Source: Ryuthela nishihirai (taxonomy: Eukaryota; Arthropoda; Arachnida; Araneae; Heptathelidae). From it: a DNA stretch of 64,000 nucleotides. Within the stretch, counting starts at the first letter, position 1, and each line of letters opens with the position of its first letter. The DNA is taken from NCBI GenBank assembly GCA_038380435.1, contig JAWZYU010000013.1, forward strand, positions 68,342,446 through 68,406,445, read 5' to 3'. Shown here piece after piece: positions 12,250 to 23,310 of the stretch. The notes under the pieces are model-generated. The model worked only from the letters and a program-made list of their open reading frames with translations, had not been told where the DNA came from and ran no database searches. The translations under genes were made by a program, and so were the position numbers.

Positions 12250-13395
12250 TCAGTTAGCTGCTGATAAGAATCTTTGGCTTGATACCTTGACTGACAAAGC
12301 CGAGGAAGCAGTTAGACAGCACAACAGCAGAGAGTTGTACCAGATAGTTAATGTTTTGTGTGGTAGAAAACGAACAGGTATACAGAGATTGAAGGATAAA
12401 CAAGGTAAGGTTATAGAAGGTGAGGATTTTGTCATAGCTAGTTGGGCTGAGCATTTCAGTGATATTCTAAACAATGTGGTTAGTACTATTCCCATTGTTT
12501 GCAATGATGATAGATGCATTGGTGGCTTTAATGTTGGTTCTATAACACAATCGGAAGTTAGTTTCGCTATTTCTAAACTTAAATTTCATAAAACCCTAGG
12601 GGTAGATGAAATTACTATTGAAATGCTTAGAGCTGGGAATGTTTCGGTTACCACTTGGATGACTGAAATTCTGAATATCTTTTATGATAAACGCATGGTT
12701 CCTAAGGATTTTACCAGAGCTATTGTTATCCCTATTTTCAAAAAGGTGATCGCAGTTCTTGTGATAACTATAGGGGTATCAGCCTACTCTCTGTTCCTGG
12801 TAAAGTTCTTTCCATGATTGTGCTTAATAGAATTAAGAATCTGGTTTACAGTCAATTGCGTGATGAACAATGTGGATTCAGAAGTGGTAGGGGATGTGTG
12901 GATCAGATATATTCACTTAGGCAGATTCTTGAGAAATATGTAGAGTTTCAGAAACCTTTGGTTGCTAGCTTTGTTGATTTCAAAAAGGCTTTCGACTCTG
13001 TTGATCGTCATAATTTGTGGTTGATTGTGAGATCATATGGTATACCAGACAAGTTAGTTAACATACTGAAAGCTCTCTATAATAACACTGAGTCGTGTGT
13101 GAGAGTTGGTAAGTTTTATAGCAATTGGTGTAGCATTACTTCTGGTGTTCGACAAGGGTGCATTTTGTCTCGTTTTCTCTTTAGTTTGGTTATTGATTAT
13201 GTTGTGCGAAATTCACTTCAAGGGAAACATTTTGGTCTTAAATGGACTGGAGATACGAAAATTTCTGAGTTAGATTATGCTGATGATTTAGTCCTTTTGG
13301 CAAATGCTGTTGATGAGATGAACTCTTTCATTCGAGCTGTCGATGAGACTGGTAGTAGAGTAGGTTTGGTTATAAACAGAGAGAAACTAAAGTGA
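12250..13395 (+). pseudogene. LINE A reverse transcriptase (frameshifted)
   Basis: The reverse transcriptase of the same element lies in two frames. Frame one (12287 to about 12750) holds the linker and RT N-terminus (GVDEITIEMLRAG, IVIPIFKK). After an A-run near 12748 the protein continues in the next frame to 13395. Motif A is FVDFKKAFDSVDR, motif B GVRQGCILSRFLF (Arg where a Pro is usual) and motif C YADDLVLLA, so the three catalytic Asp residues are visible. Copy B has its own independent one-base loss near the same site. The C-terminal domain seen in copy D is cut off here. Confidence 0.85.
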
Positions 13396-13452
13396 TGAAA
13401 ATTGGTCAGGCAGGTTGTGATTCAGTTCATCTGAATGGTTGCAGTCTGAAGA

Positions 13453-15671
13453 AGCCGAGAAAACAAAGTATGTTTATGAAAATATAAATGTATATAACTT
13501 CTAAAACGAATGGAAACGTATGAACTTCAGTGACCAAATTATATTGAAACAACTTTAAAAATAATAATTCCTTTTATCAGAATGTTTGCGTAGACTTTAC
13601 ATAATTCTCTGAACTAGATTTCTTCTTGTTTCTCTCTAAGGCATAGGGATATGAGAATTTTGACCACGTTTGGTGTAGGTATTCGAAAATTTCACTCAAT
13701 GAAATATCTCTGCGCAGAATATAAATCACATTCCGCAGGAAATATTTTCGCCGTCTTATGTTCGAAGTCGTCTTCAGTTCTGCTGAAACGGAATACTGAA
13801 AAGGTATCAGTGAGGAATGGTAATGGAGATTTTAAATCTCCTCCATTATAAAACAATCATATAAGCAAACTGTGCCAGCCGTTTCAGCTAGATTCGATAA
13901 ACGTCATAAAATATGTATTTGGAATCGGATATGATTTTCATTCTAAGGAAACTTGATTCCAATGCTTTTATTTTTACCCTACCAATTTCTTGCATTCACT
14001 CTCCATCGCAATATCAAAAACTCGAAAAGTCATTTGGAGAGTTCTACATATAAATTTTCAATTTGTTTTCATAACCTCAATCGTTTTTCGTTACGCGGCA
14101 AAATTTTTATCCAACTCTTCCACTAAAGGCAGGTACACGAGATAAATGCAAATAAGGTTAACAGAATGAATTTGAAATAACAGACAGGAAACAGCAGATT
14201 ATGAAGCAATTTACCGTGTTGTATTCTTGGAAACCTCTTCGGGTTAACAGTCTGTTAATATTTGATATTGTTACATCTCATTTCTGTTGAGGACTTTTGT
14301 TTTTCAAAATAAATTGTGACACGTTCTGGCAAACGTGGAACTTTCCAATTACTGAAACCTTGAAAAATGCCCTTCAAAATCGTCATTTTCGACGTTCTTT
14401 TTTATTTTGATTTATCAAAAATAACATTTATGGTGATTTATTCTATCTTTAATAAACTCAATATGACATCCCCTTTGATAAAGCAAAAAAATTCCAATTC
14501 AATTCCATATACATATTTCTTGCAGCTAGCAGCTTTTCCACCATTATGACCATAATATTTTCTTTTCAAATAAAACTATTGAAATTTTACTGCTATAGCG
14601 CATTTTTCTGTGACCCACAACATTCACAACGATTCAAAAGCATAGACCTCTTCCTTATTCCTAAAAAAGATTTCAGGAAATAAATGTAATGAGTTGTTAT
14701 TCCCGATTGAACTAGAATAGAAAAGTTGTCACATCAGGTATTTTGAACGGCTAAGAATAAAATATTAAGGGTAATATATACACACACACAATAACTGGCG
14801 TGTTGCCAGTAAATCCTGTGGTCTATTCTGAGAGGAGATTTGGTAGAGTGTTTCTGTCTTTAACTCCTGGTAGTTATTTATCGTACTTGAGCATTAAATT
14901 GGATTCAAGACGGAAAACCTAAAAGGAAAAGCTTTTTTCTCTGTTCGTTCCTGTGCTTCGACTGTCAAATGAAAATGGAACAATTGGTATTCGGAATTTG
15001 AGCAAAAAAAACTGAGGAAATGTTCTAAAATATACTCCGTTGCTTGTTACGTTCTGCTTTTACGTTAGGAGCGCGTTACAATAATTTGCCCACGCAATGC
15101 ATTAGTGCCATTGTTCAGAGCCTGTTGTGATGATTCTTGTTTGTAGTTCAGATCTTATTTTTAAATAAATATTCCACTGCAGATACTGAAAGAAGAACAA
15201 TTGGTAATTGTTAATTTTTTTTTCTTTAAAACATTTTGCTGTAGATTAAAGAAAAATGAATTGGTAGCAATCAGCCATATTTTAAGTGATAAAATTATTA
15301 TATATTTATGAACCAAATATTTTGATTATATAAATATGTATAAGGAGAGAGAAAATTACAAAGAATATTCTGTATAAAAACAAAAATATATGTTTCACAC
15401 TTTCAAATAAAGACAACAAACAGCGATGCAAATCTGATATTTGGTAGCTAATCGTCGCGCTTTGACACTCCGCATCTCTCGGTACCGCTGTCACTTGAGA
15501 GATATTCAATAAGAAGAAAATAACTGAAAAGCCAAACATATTAACATAATTATGTGGCCAGAAAGCAAGTATGCAACTCTAATCAACAGTGTATAATCTA
15601 TAATCCAAAGTTCTACCCTTATTGGTGGTATGTGGGAGGTTTGAATTTGGTCAATGGTGGTATGTGGGAGG
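13453..15671. other. A/T-rich spacer between inverted LINE copies A and B
   Basis: No gene was recognised. An 18-bp direct repeat (TGGTGGTATGTGGGAGGT) lies at 15623-15640 and 15655-15672, the second copy abutting LINE B. The spacer separates arms that would pair if the region were transcribed through. Confidence 0.5.
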
Positions 15672-15775
15672 TCTGAGTGAAAAAATTTGATTTACACATA
15701 CCTTACCACTTCAGAATCCACATTGCACATCACGCACTTGACTGCCAACCAAATGCTTAATTCTATTAAGCACAA

Positions 15776-16306
15776 TCATGCAAAGAACTTTACCTGGAAC
15801 AGTAAGTAGGCTGATAGCCTTATAGTTATCACAAGAACTGTGATCAACTTTTTTGAAAATAGGGAAATAATAGCTCTGGTAAAATCTTTAGGAACCATGC
15901 CTTTACCATAAAAGTTATTCAAAATTTCAGTCATCCAAGTGGTAACCGAAACATTCCCAGCTCTGAGCCTTTCTGTAGTAATTTCATCTACCCCTGGGGA
16001 TTTATGAAGTTTAAGTTTAGAAATAGCCAAAATAACTTCAGATTGTGTTATAGGGTCAACATTAAAGCCGCCAAAGCATCTATCATCATTAAAAACAATG
16101 GGAGTAGAACTAACCACATTGTTTAAAACATCACTGAAATGCTCAGCCCACCTAGCCATGACAGAATCCTCCCCTTCTATAACCTTACCTTGTTTATCTT
16201 GCAATCCTTGTATGCCTGTTCGTTTTCTACCACATAAAACATTAACAATCTGGTACAGCTCTCTGCTGTTGTGCTGCCTAACTGCTTCCTCGGCTTTGTC
16301 AGCCAA
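15776..16306 (-). pseudogene. LINE B RT N-terminal region
   Basis: A 176-codon open frame, closely related to 12287-12817 of copy A: AEEAVRQHNSRELYQIVNVL, CGRKRTGIQGL, GVDEITTERLRAG. Near its end it slips out of frame around the KKLITVLV stretch; the frame that should lead into motif A continues as pseudogene. The Thr-SINE does not affect this part. Confidence 0.75.
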
Positions 16307-16477
16307 GGTATCAAGCCAAAGATTCTTATCAGCAGCTAACTGATCTTTTACACGTTTATTAAATTCTCTGTAATGCTTTCTATTAGTACTAGTAGGGTAT
16401 TGATTAAAAACATTCCTGCAGTTCTTTCTTTCCGAAATAAGCTCAAGTGCATTATTACCCAGATAATTCTGTCTCTT

Positions 16478-16912
16478 CTACTCCTTTTTTCCTAAAAGAG
16501 TACTGTTAATTTCCAAAAAAGGCTGTTTAAAATAGCCCCATTCTTCCTCAACTTCAGTTTTAAGCAAACCATGACTGTCATAATGACTAAGTAACCTATC
16601 ATGGTAAGCTTTGACTATAACTGGGTCTTTCAGAGCTTCAGTATTAAAAGTAAATTTTTTAACCCTAGCACAACACTTTTTAAGTTTAAATTGCAAGACA
16701 CTCTTAACAAGGTAATGGTCAGATCCAATTTCAACTCCCCTATATGACCTGGTATTTCTAACAGAACTAGCCCATTTGCTGTTAAATAATATATAATCAA
16801 TCATTTTCCTATGCAGCACATTAGGTGAAACCCATGTGTACTTATGTATGTCGCGGTGTTTGTAATATGTGTTAGTTATTCTGAAACCATTGAGTTTACT
16901 TACCTGTAGGAG
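16478..16912 (-). pseudogene. LINE B endonuclease C-terminal part
   Basis: Holds HKYTWVSPNVLHRKMIDYIL and GSDHYLVKSVLQ, the last endonuclease motifs including the catalytic His of SDH, followed by the charged linker to the RT. The first codons of the open frame in this area come from the inserted SINE. Before the insertion this sequence was continuous with 17311-17925. Confidence 0.75.
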
Positions 16913-17298
16913 TTGTTGGGTTGTTTTACCTCTGAGCGGCACTTTTTTGCACACCATGGGCTAAATGACCAGGTCACATGGACCCCGAAGGCTCAGAGAA
17001 GGTTGGGGGAGGGCACCCACTGGAACAGCTGTTGGGAGACAGATTGTAGCCTCCCGTCAAGGCCATCCAGCGTGTTCTTTAACGTGCACAGGGTATGGTT
17101 CTCCCGCACACCGGGCCACAGCTTAACGTCCCATCCGATGGACGGCGGCCTTTCCAAGCCCATCGGTGTCCCCTAATGACCGTGGGCAAGGCGGGGAATT
17201 TTGCGGAGATAAATCTCAACGCTGACCCAGCTGGGACTCGAACCTGGGAACTACACATTACGAGCCTGGCGCGCTACCGACTGAGCCACCCCAGCCCC
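16913..17298 (-). mobile_element. tRNA-Thr-derived SINE inside LINE B, perfect 12-bp TSD
   Basis: A full-length SINE of 386 bp in antisense. The duplicated target TACCTGTAGGAG is at 16901-16912 and 17299-17310. Read in its own sense it starts with a tRNA-like head (GTGGCTCAGTCGGTAGCGCG, anticodon loop region TCGTAA, GGTTCGAGTCCCAGC). It continues with a body of about 300 bp and ends in a short CAACCCAACAA tail. It inserted after the LINE, which gives a relative age. It has no coding capacity and is presumably mobilised by a LINE in trans; which one is not clear from the 3' end. Confidence 0.95.
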
Positions 17299-17310
17299 TA
17301 CCTGTAGGAG

Positions 17311-17925
17311 ATGTTGCCCATTGTCATTGCAGCTGCCAATCCCAAAAAGGCCAATCACCCCTCCCCAAAGGTCAGAGTCATTACCAACTTTGGCATTGAA
17401 GTCACCTAGAACAAGGGTAATATCTCCTTTCTTGACAGAATTCAAAATATCCTGAAGTTGTCCGTAAAATCTATCCTTCTCATCCTCATCAGCATCCTCA
17501 TTGGGGGCATAACAGCAGATATCATTCAAGTATTTAATGCTTGTCTGAAATTTTGCAGTAAGAAACCTTTCATTAATGCACTCATATCCCAGAAGAGCAT
17601 CACCAGCATGTCTGCTGAACAGCAGACCCACGCCTTGGTGATGTTTGGTCAGGCCGAGAAATAATAAATTATAACGGTAGAATTCTTGTGTGAGTACATC
17701 AAGCGAATAAGTTCTATGCAGAGTCCTCACATTCCAACTACTTATGGAGAGAAAATGGTTAGTGGGATGTTTAAAGAAACTATGTTTAATGAGAGCGGGA
17801 ATGCCGACAATATCAAACAGCCCCCTTATCGCTGGCATTAGCCAAAGACCCGTTCCCCCAGCACTAAAGTCTGAAGCCATCTGCATTGGAAGACTTCCTC
17901 CAATGTATAATTTATCGATGCCCAT
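17311..17925 (-). pseudogene. LINE B endonuclease N-terminal part
   Basis: Contains SSWNVRTLHRTYSLDVLTQE, then a junction LGLTKHHQGVGLL where about 35 residues of copy A are missing, then CCYAPNEDADEDEKDRFY and GDFNAKVGNDSDLWGG. The open frame runs on into the SINE at 17298. The catalytic Glu motif is gone, so this is a decayed endonuclease. Confidence 0.8.
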
Positions 17926-18534
17926 AGAAGCAAGAGTTCAGGTACTTGCGATGACCTCTGCTCAGGATTATCCACCAACTGATAAAACATATCCTGTGAT
18001 TCCATTCACTTGGGACTGTCAACCGACAAAGAAACAAAAAACATAGCTGCAGATTTTTCCTTTACAGAAGCCACCAGTACAGAAAATTCAGGATCCACAA
18101 TCAAGCTCAGAGCCTTATATCAGTCCAATTGGTTTGTATTTTCAGCACCAGCACTCTGAGTGGTTGACCACTCCCCAGATCAGTAGGCCACACTAATCTG
18201 GCAGCCCTCTCCTTCCGTTCACTTCCACAAGAGAGTTTCTCTTTTAAAAGGTACTAACGGCCTGCACTAGGATGGCCCGTTCTGTGCATCATCAGAGGGG
18301 TTTGGTGCACAGCTCTCCTTCCTGTGACTACCTAGCTACGATTTACAGACCCTGATTGGTATTCCTGTTTTAAATATTTCATTTTGAACTTTATCTGTTA
18401 TTACATTTTTCGAAACAAAAAAACTTATTTTGGAAGTTATATATTTTGGTATTAGTAGAGATTCTTAGTTTCCCATTAGCATAGAGTTGTTCCTTAGTTT
18501 ATGGAAAGCAGTGCATTAGCAGAAATTTATGCAT

Positions 18535-18584
18535 AAAGAAACGCATAAAAATTAAAGCAACCTTTAATTTTTATGCGTTTCTTT
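18535..18584. repeat. Perfect hairpin, 23-bp arms
   Basis: Arms at 18535-18557 (starting AAAGAAACGCATAAAAATT) and 18562-18584 are exact reverse complements around a CAAC loop. No target duplication or larger element boundary was identified. Confidence 0.9.
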
Positions 18585-19271
18585 ACGAACGACATTTACC
18601 ATAATCATTCTCGAAACCTGAGTTGTTACCACACATTAAAGTTACATTCAATTGCATTTTCGAGACACCTAATTTTTAGCTTCTTTTAAAAAATAAACGA
18701 ATTAATGTGTCCTCTCTGTCTGTCCATCTGTAGACATTTAACTTGTTTGTTTTTAAAGATAAAGTAAAAATTATTTTTCAGCTTGACAATTATTCATGAA
18801 ATAATAATAATTTAAATTTTGACAAGATTTTTCTTTTTTGGAAAGCATTATTAGAAACTATACTGGTTTTGAAAAAATTAAACTTTTTATGCTAATTGAA
18901 TCTAAAGGGATCCCTTACATGTTATGCTGAAGACGCAGCAAATGTATACTCTGGTGATGTGCTGCATGCCTTTTCAAAAAGAATTGAATTTGACCTGGAA
19001 ACGATTCGTTGTTAGTTTTCAGCAAACAAATGTCTTGAAATATACAGAAAACTGTATCCATATATTTTGAGCTCAAAAATAGTAATTCTTTCGTACATGT
19101 CAAATAATGAAAAGGAAACTTTTTTCTCAAAACTGCTTTTGAGAGAGCATTTAACTATAAATGTTTAGGAGTAAATTTGGATTCCAACTTGAAAAGCATT
19201 ACTCGTGCAAACGTTCCGATATAAAATTAAGATATATGTGACTTAGATTTTATTATCTGAAACCTATTGTA
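18585..19271. other. A/T-rich DNA, nothing recognised
   Basis: No supported gene or repeat lies between the hairpin and the foldback MITE. Confidence 0.5.
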
Positions 19272-19484
19272 CAGTCGCTCAAAAAAGTATCCGAACGCTA
19301 TGGTTGCATACAAAATTCAAAAAAAATATCTGGCAAAGATTTTTTTAGAAATTAATGATCTGGCAACCTTCGTGTACTGTACACGAAGGTTGCCAGATCA
19401 CTAATTTCTAAAAAAATCGTTGCTAGTTGTTTTTTTCTAATTTTGTATACAACCATAGCGTTCGGATACTTTTTTGACCGACTG
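19272..19484. mobile_element. Foldback MITE, Tc1/mariner type, family M3
   Basis: A 213-bp element that is one long imperfect palindrome. Ends are CAGTCGCTCAAAAAAGTATC and its inverse (GATACTTTTTTGACCGACTG), flanked by TA on both sides. The centre is CACGAAGGTTGCCAGATCA in inverse arms around GTACTGTAC. A second copy lies at 60180-60393. The TA target and termini fit Tc1/mariner-type mobilisation; the source transposase is not in this window. Confidence 0.9.
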
Positions 19485-19608
19485 TACATGAAATTTTAAT
19501 CGGACTTCATCATGTCTTGGTTTACTTTGCTATTCAGTATGGAATATTTAGCTGGAGAAGTAGATAGGAAAATATTCTTCGTAGTTTGATTTTAACTCAT
19601 TAAAAATG

Positions 19609-20308
19609 CAGTGGGGCCTCAACCTCTGTTCCACAAAACCCATTGTATGTTAAAAATATTGTAAGCTGAACCAATAATACATTAATTTCCTGTAATTCGT
19701 TCCAAACCTTTGAGAGGTGGCCCCCCAGCGAAACATAAAAACAGATATTTCTTACATGTTATACTTGATTTTTGCACCAAAAATGAGTGTTTAATAAAGA
19801 TTGTTTAAAAAAATTAGCTATGAAACTTTTTAAAATTTAAAGAAGTCCAGTAAATTAGCATTTACCTTAGACTTGAAAATGATTGAATCGATTGTGATTT
19901 ATGGTGGTGGGATAGGATGTTATTCAAAATAGCCACAATTAAATTAATTTTAATTCGCGAAAATGAAAACTTTTTACACTGAACGACCGCATCAAACAGA
20001 AGATAAGCAAATGTTTATTTTGTATATCGAAATAAAGCAGGGATGCTGTGCTAAACAATAACAAAAACGCTGATTGGTTGAGAACAATCGTACAAGAACG
20101 TACGAGTAACGTTCCGCTCACGGATTGGCCAACATTCCATACACGGATCTCTACACACGGATTTCCACCCATGCATCTTTCCCAGCTGTATCGGAAAGAC
20201 ATCGGTTCCTGCTAATATCATCGTCTTAAAATGAAAGCTCTTACCGGAAGGTAAATCTGTTCCTGAGAATAGCGGATGTCGATGTTAACGGAAGTCGAAG
20301 CTCCACTG
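19609..20308. mobile_element. Non-autonomous DNA element, about 700 bp
   Basis: Terminal inverted repeats CAGTGGGGCCTCAACCTC and, at the right end, the inverse of CAGTGGAGCTTCGACTTCC. Both flanks read TG, so a TA target cannot be shown. The termini recall pogo/Tigger-type elements (inference). No transposase frame was found. Confidence 0.55.
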
Positions 20309-20794
20309 TGTATAAATTAGATTTTAATATTTTTTCTAACTCTGATATATACTCCTTAAACACAGTGCATTTTTACATAATTAGAAATATATATATATAT
20401 ATAATTCTGTTATTTGTATATCTAAACAGATATTGGTTCCTATCCTTTTTGACCCCTTGTAATTCTACACAAGTTGATTGGTTACACAGGGTTCCATTTT
20501 CACATAAAACTATAATATAGTCAAATATAAAGGCATTTTGATTTTCTGGTTTCTAAAGTTAACTATAGTTGGAAATAAATATTAAAAATGTAATTTCTTT
20601 AATTCATTTTAAAAATAAAACAAAAATAAATTTTTGACATTGGAAATTGCAGCGTTTTTTAAAAAAATTGATAGCTATTATGATACTTTTCCTCACTCTT
20701 ACGTGTGATGAGATAGCTTTTCAAATAGATTTCAAGTATGATTTTGGGTAAAGATTTAATGGTGTGTTACTAAGAGATAAATTCAACGTACACT

Positions 20795-21290
20795 CATGAG
20801 CCGTAATATTATGACCACCTGATTAATAGCGTGTTGAGCACCTTTTGCCGCGATAATTGCTTGTACCGGGCGTGGAATCCACTCCACTAGACTGCAGAAT
20901 GTGTCCTCAGGTATTCTGTACCAGCTGAACAGAATGAGAACCCTGAGTTCGGCGACAGAGCAATGCACTGTAGTGGACAGGTAAATATTGCATTCCACTG
21001 TATCCTACCAATGTTCATTGGGATTCATATCTGAGGAATTTGGCGGCCAGGGGAGCACACGAAATGTCTGGTCATGATCTTCGAACCATTTTTGCATAAT
21101 GCGGGCCTTGTGACATGGGTCATTGTCTTCCTGAAAGAGTCCAGTGCCATCCAAATACACTGTCACCACGTAGGGCACTACTTGGTCCGAAATAATGCCT
21201 AGGTATGATCTGGCGGTAAGTGTGTGTCCATCAATGGGAATGAGGTCCCAATGATGTCCATGTCTACATCCTACCTACCATGAGTCCCCT
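20795..21290 (-). pseudogene. Tc1-like transposase, C-terminal half
   Basis: Reverse-strand remnant of a Tc1/mariner-superfamily DDE transposase. Visible in order: GLFQEDNDPCHKARIMQKWF with the second catalytic Asp, VLPWPPNSSDMNPNEHW with the last catalytic acidic residue, a TAG in frame just after EHW, then the C-terminal tail RIPEDTFCSLVEWIPRPVQA. I count 36 residues between the two catalytic residues. The 3' end, near 20800, has GTAATATTATGACCACCT, which resembles the arm of the palindrome at 24689. The N-terminal DNA-binding half and the other terminus are missing. Upstream of the Asp motif similarity fades near 21290. Confidence 0.85.
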
Positions 21291-21761
21291 GTGCGGCCGG
21301 CCTGTTTCTGTCCAGTTGTGCAGTCTGGTTGCACCTGTGTGGTGTCAACTACGGATAAGTCCACCAGCTGGTGGAGCTAGTTTGAAATATCTCTTAAGAC
21401 TGGTGCATAATTGACTTCATCATTTCTATGTATTTATCATTTGTAATTTCATGCTCTGTAAGCATAGTCCATATGAACAGTAGACTTCGTTTATCTGTTA
21501 AGATACATTTACAAAAGTTCTTTTTTCTTTTTTAAAAATGATATTTTCACATCATTTCGGATTGCACCCATTGTTATTGTTAATGACTTAAAAACTCGTT
21601 TTTCCGAATTAAACGACTGGGAGCGCTTCCAATTAGAGGAAGTGCGGATTTCATAGATGGGATCCTTTCTTTCGACGAAGTCAATTAAACGTTAATGAAA
21701 GTATAAAACTTTTTTCATTATTTAAACAGCAACAAAAACGCTACTTAGCAATTTTCAAACA
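21291..21761. other. A/T-rich DNA, nothing recognised
   Basis: No supported feature. Confidence 0.45.
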
Positions 21762-21763
21762 GT

Positions 21764-22500
21764 TTGGCAGATGATGTTGATGAGATGAACTCTTTCATTC
21801 TAGCTGTTGATGAAACAGGTCGTAGAGTAGGTTTCGTCATAAACAGAGAGAAAACTGAAGTGATGAAAATTGGTCAGGCAGGCTGTGATTCAGTTAATAT
21901 GAATGGTTGCAATCTTGAACAGGTGTCACAGTTTAATTATCTTGGGAGCTATGTAACAGATACTGGTGATGTGCGGCATGAGATTAACAGACGAATAGGG
22001 ATTGCTGCCGGGACTTTTAAGAACATATGGAGATTGTGGAGAAATAGGCGTAGACACTTAAAAACTAAAATTAGACTGTATAATAGTTTGGTTCTTTCTA
22101 AAGTTATTTATGGTAGTGAAACGTGGATCCTTTTTAAACAAGATAACAGGAAACTTGATGGTTTTGATTCTAGATGCTTACACGATATCTTGAGCATTAG
22201 GTGGTTCAACTTTGTAAGTAATGATGAGGTTAGGCAAAGGAGTTTGCAACCTCCTTTAAGCAGCATATTGTGCAGAGAGAGACTCCGTTGGTTTGGCCAT
22301 GTTGCCCATATGAATAATTATAGATTGGGGAATAGGGTTATGAACAGTGTGCCTCCCTCAGAAAGAGGGGGAGACCTAGGATGCAGTGGGCAGATAATGT
22401 CAAACAGGACCTTGTTAGAATTGGTGTAGCTGAGGACAGACTTGCTTGGAGAACTAAATTTCATGGTCTGGTTGGATCTCCGTACCCCATGGCTGCTTGA
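21764..22500 (+). pseudogene. LINE D RT C-terminal domain
   Basis: Open for 221 codons to 22429 with the typical thumb and C-terminal region: FNYLGSYVTDTGDVRHEI, YNSLVLSKVIYGSETW, and RERLRWFGHVAHM. After about 22370 the intended frame shifts by one base and continues as GRPRMQWADNVKQDL and WRTKFHGLVGSPYPMAA, ending in a TGA at 22498-22500. That stop lies inside the conserved 3'-end motif, only a few bases before the tail, so the element has almost no 3' untranslated region. Only the frameshift distinguishes this stretch from an intact end. Confidence 0.8.
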
Positions 22501-22504
22501 GGAG

Positions 22505-22551
22505 GGTGGTGGTGGTGGTGGTGGTGGTGGTGGTGGTGGTGGTGGTGGTGG

Positions 22552-22619
<68 letters not shown>
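22505..22619 (+). repeat. GGT/GAT microsatellite, tail of LINE D
   Basis: A GGT run to about 22551 followed by an uninterrupted GAT run to 22619. Translated, it gives poly-Gly and poly-Asp, which is not a real protein. Confidence 0.95.
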
Positions 22620-22621
<2 letters not shown>

Positions 22622-23095
22622 GTGCAAAAGAGTAATTTCGAAACTGTATTGATTATATTTGAGGAAATTTAGAACTGCACTACTCTCCCATGGTACTTTT
22701 GTCTTTCGTAGAAATCAATTTGAGGATAAGTGCATAAAAGGCATTCGATTAATTGGAATTTTAATGATTTTTTTTCTCTTGTTTTTATTTCTGTTATGTT
22801 TCCTGTGTTCCTTGTCTTATTCGTCTCAATTGAGGCCATGCATGAATAACTTCGTACAAAACCTTTCTTCGATTTTTTTTGCTATTCCTTATACCTTGGA
22901 AACTTGATTCTGAATCTTCAACAGATTTTAGAGAATCAGGAAAATTTTAAGCTTCTGAAAGGTTTTCATTTCGTGCATTTGTAACTTGGATATAAGTTCT
23001 TGAAAGTTTGTATTTATCCTACATTTCATTTATTAATGTTTCAGTCCTCAATTACGCAAAGTCCGCAAATGATATAATGAGGACCTCCTTTTAAT
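22622..23095. other. A/T-rich DNA, nothing recognised
   Basis: No supported feature. Confidence 0.45.
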
Positions 23096-23310
23096 CCCTA
23101 TATTAAAAATAATAAATAATAAATATCCCCTCAAGCAGCTGTTTGCCACAGAGGTCTCACAGGAGTCTATCAGTTTAATATGCCATAGTAGAAGGTCTGT
23201 GAGGATGGCGGAATCTCAGCAGAAAGACAAGACAAACATCCATGCCTTACCCGGGCTAGAACCCAGTTCCCGTTGATCAGTAGCCAAGTTTTACCAACAT
23301 CAGTTATAGA
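23096..23310 (-). mobile_element. Second SINE family (S2), tRNA-related, antisense
   Basis: In its own sense the copy starts with a degenerate tRNA-like head containing TGGGTTCTAGCCCGGGTAAG and passes through TCCTCACAGACCTTCTAC and ATGGCATATTAAACTGAT. It ends in GCTTGAGGGG with an A/T tail of TATTT-like units. Related copies are at 43075 (sense) and 44865 (antisense). The tRNA assignment is tentative because the head is decayed. Confidence 0.6.

Larger units (their letters stand above)
10398..13452 (+). mobile_element. RTE-like LINE, copy A (3'-truncated)
   Basis: Non-LTR retrotransposon copy with a 5' untranslated region (10398 to about 10930), an endonuclease domain and a reverse transcriptase. 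The 5' start (GTAGCTAGG, then TGGAAGGAGAGCTGTG) is shared with copies B (18340) and E (45160), which suggests the true 5' end. The copy stops inside the region after RT motif C, so the 3' end is missing. Stops and at least one frameshift break the reading frame. The clade is inferred from the RT and endonuclease style and from the microsatellite tail of copy D; RTE and related clades are the candidates. Confidence 0.85.
15672..18340 (-). mobile_element. RTE-like LINE, copy B (3'-truncated, SINE-interrupted)
   Basis: An antisense copy of the same LINE family as copy A. Its 5' end lies at about 18340 (complement CGTAGCTAGGTAGTC). It runs through the 5' UTR, endonuclease and RT N-terminus and stops near 15672, before RT motif A. 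A Thr-SINE at 16913-17298 splits the endonuclease. Relative to copy A it lacks the segment with the QEIRWTG catalytic Glu, so the endonuclease could not work even without the stops. Confidence 0.85.
21762..22621 (+). mobile_element. RTE-like LINE, copy D (3' end with microsatellite tail)
   Basis: A 5'-truncated copy beginning just downstream of RT motif C and carrying the element's 3' end. It ends in CCATGGCTGCTTGAGGA followed by a GGT run and a GAT run. The 5' truncation is what target-primed reverse transcription usually leaves. No clear target duplication was found around the variable tail. Confidence 0.85.

Noticed and set aside
22442..22672. Open frame with poly-Gly and poly-Asp
   Set aside because: It is translation of the GGT/GAT tail of LINE D, not a protein gene.
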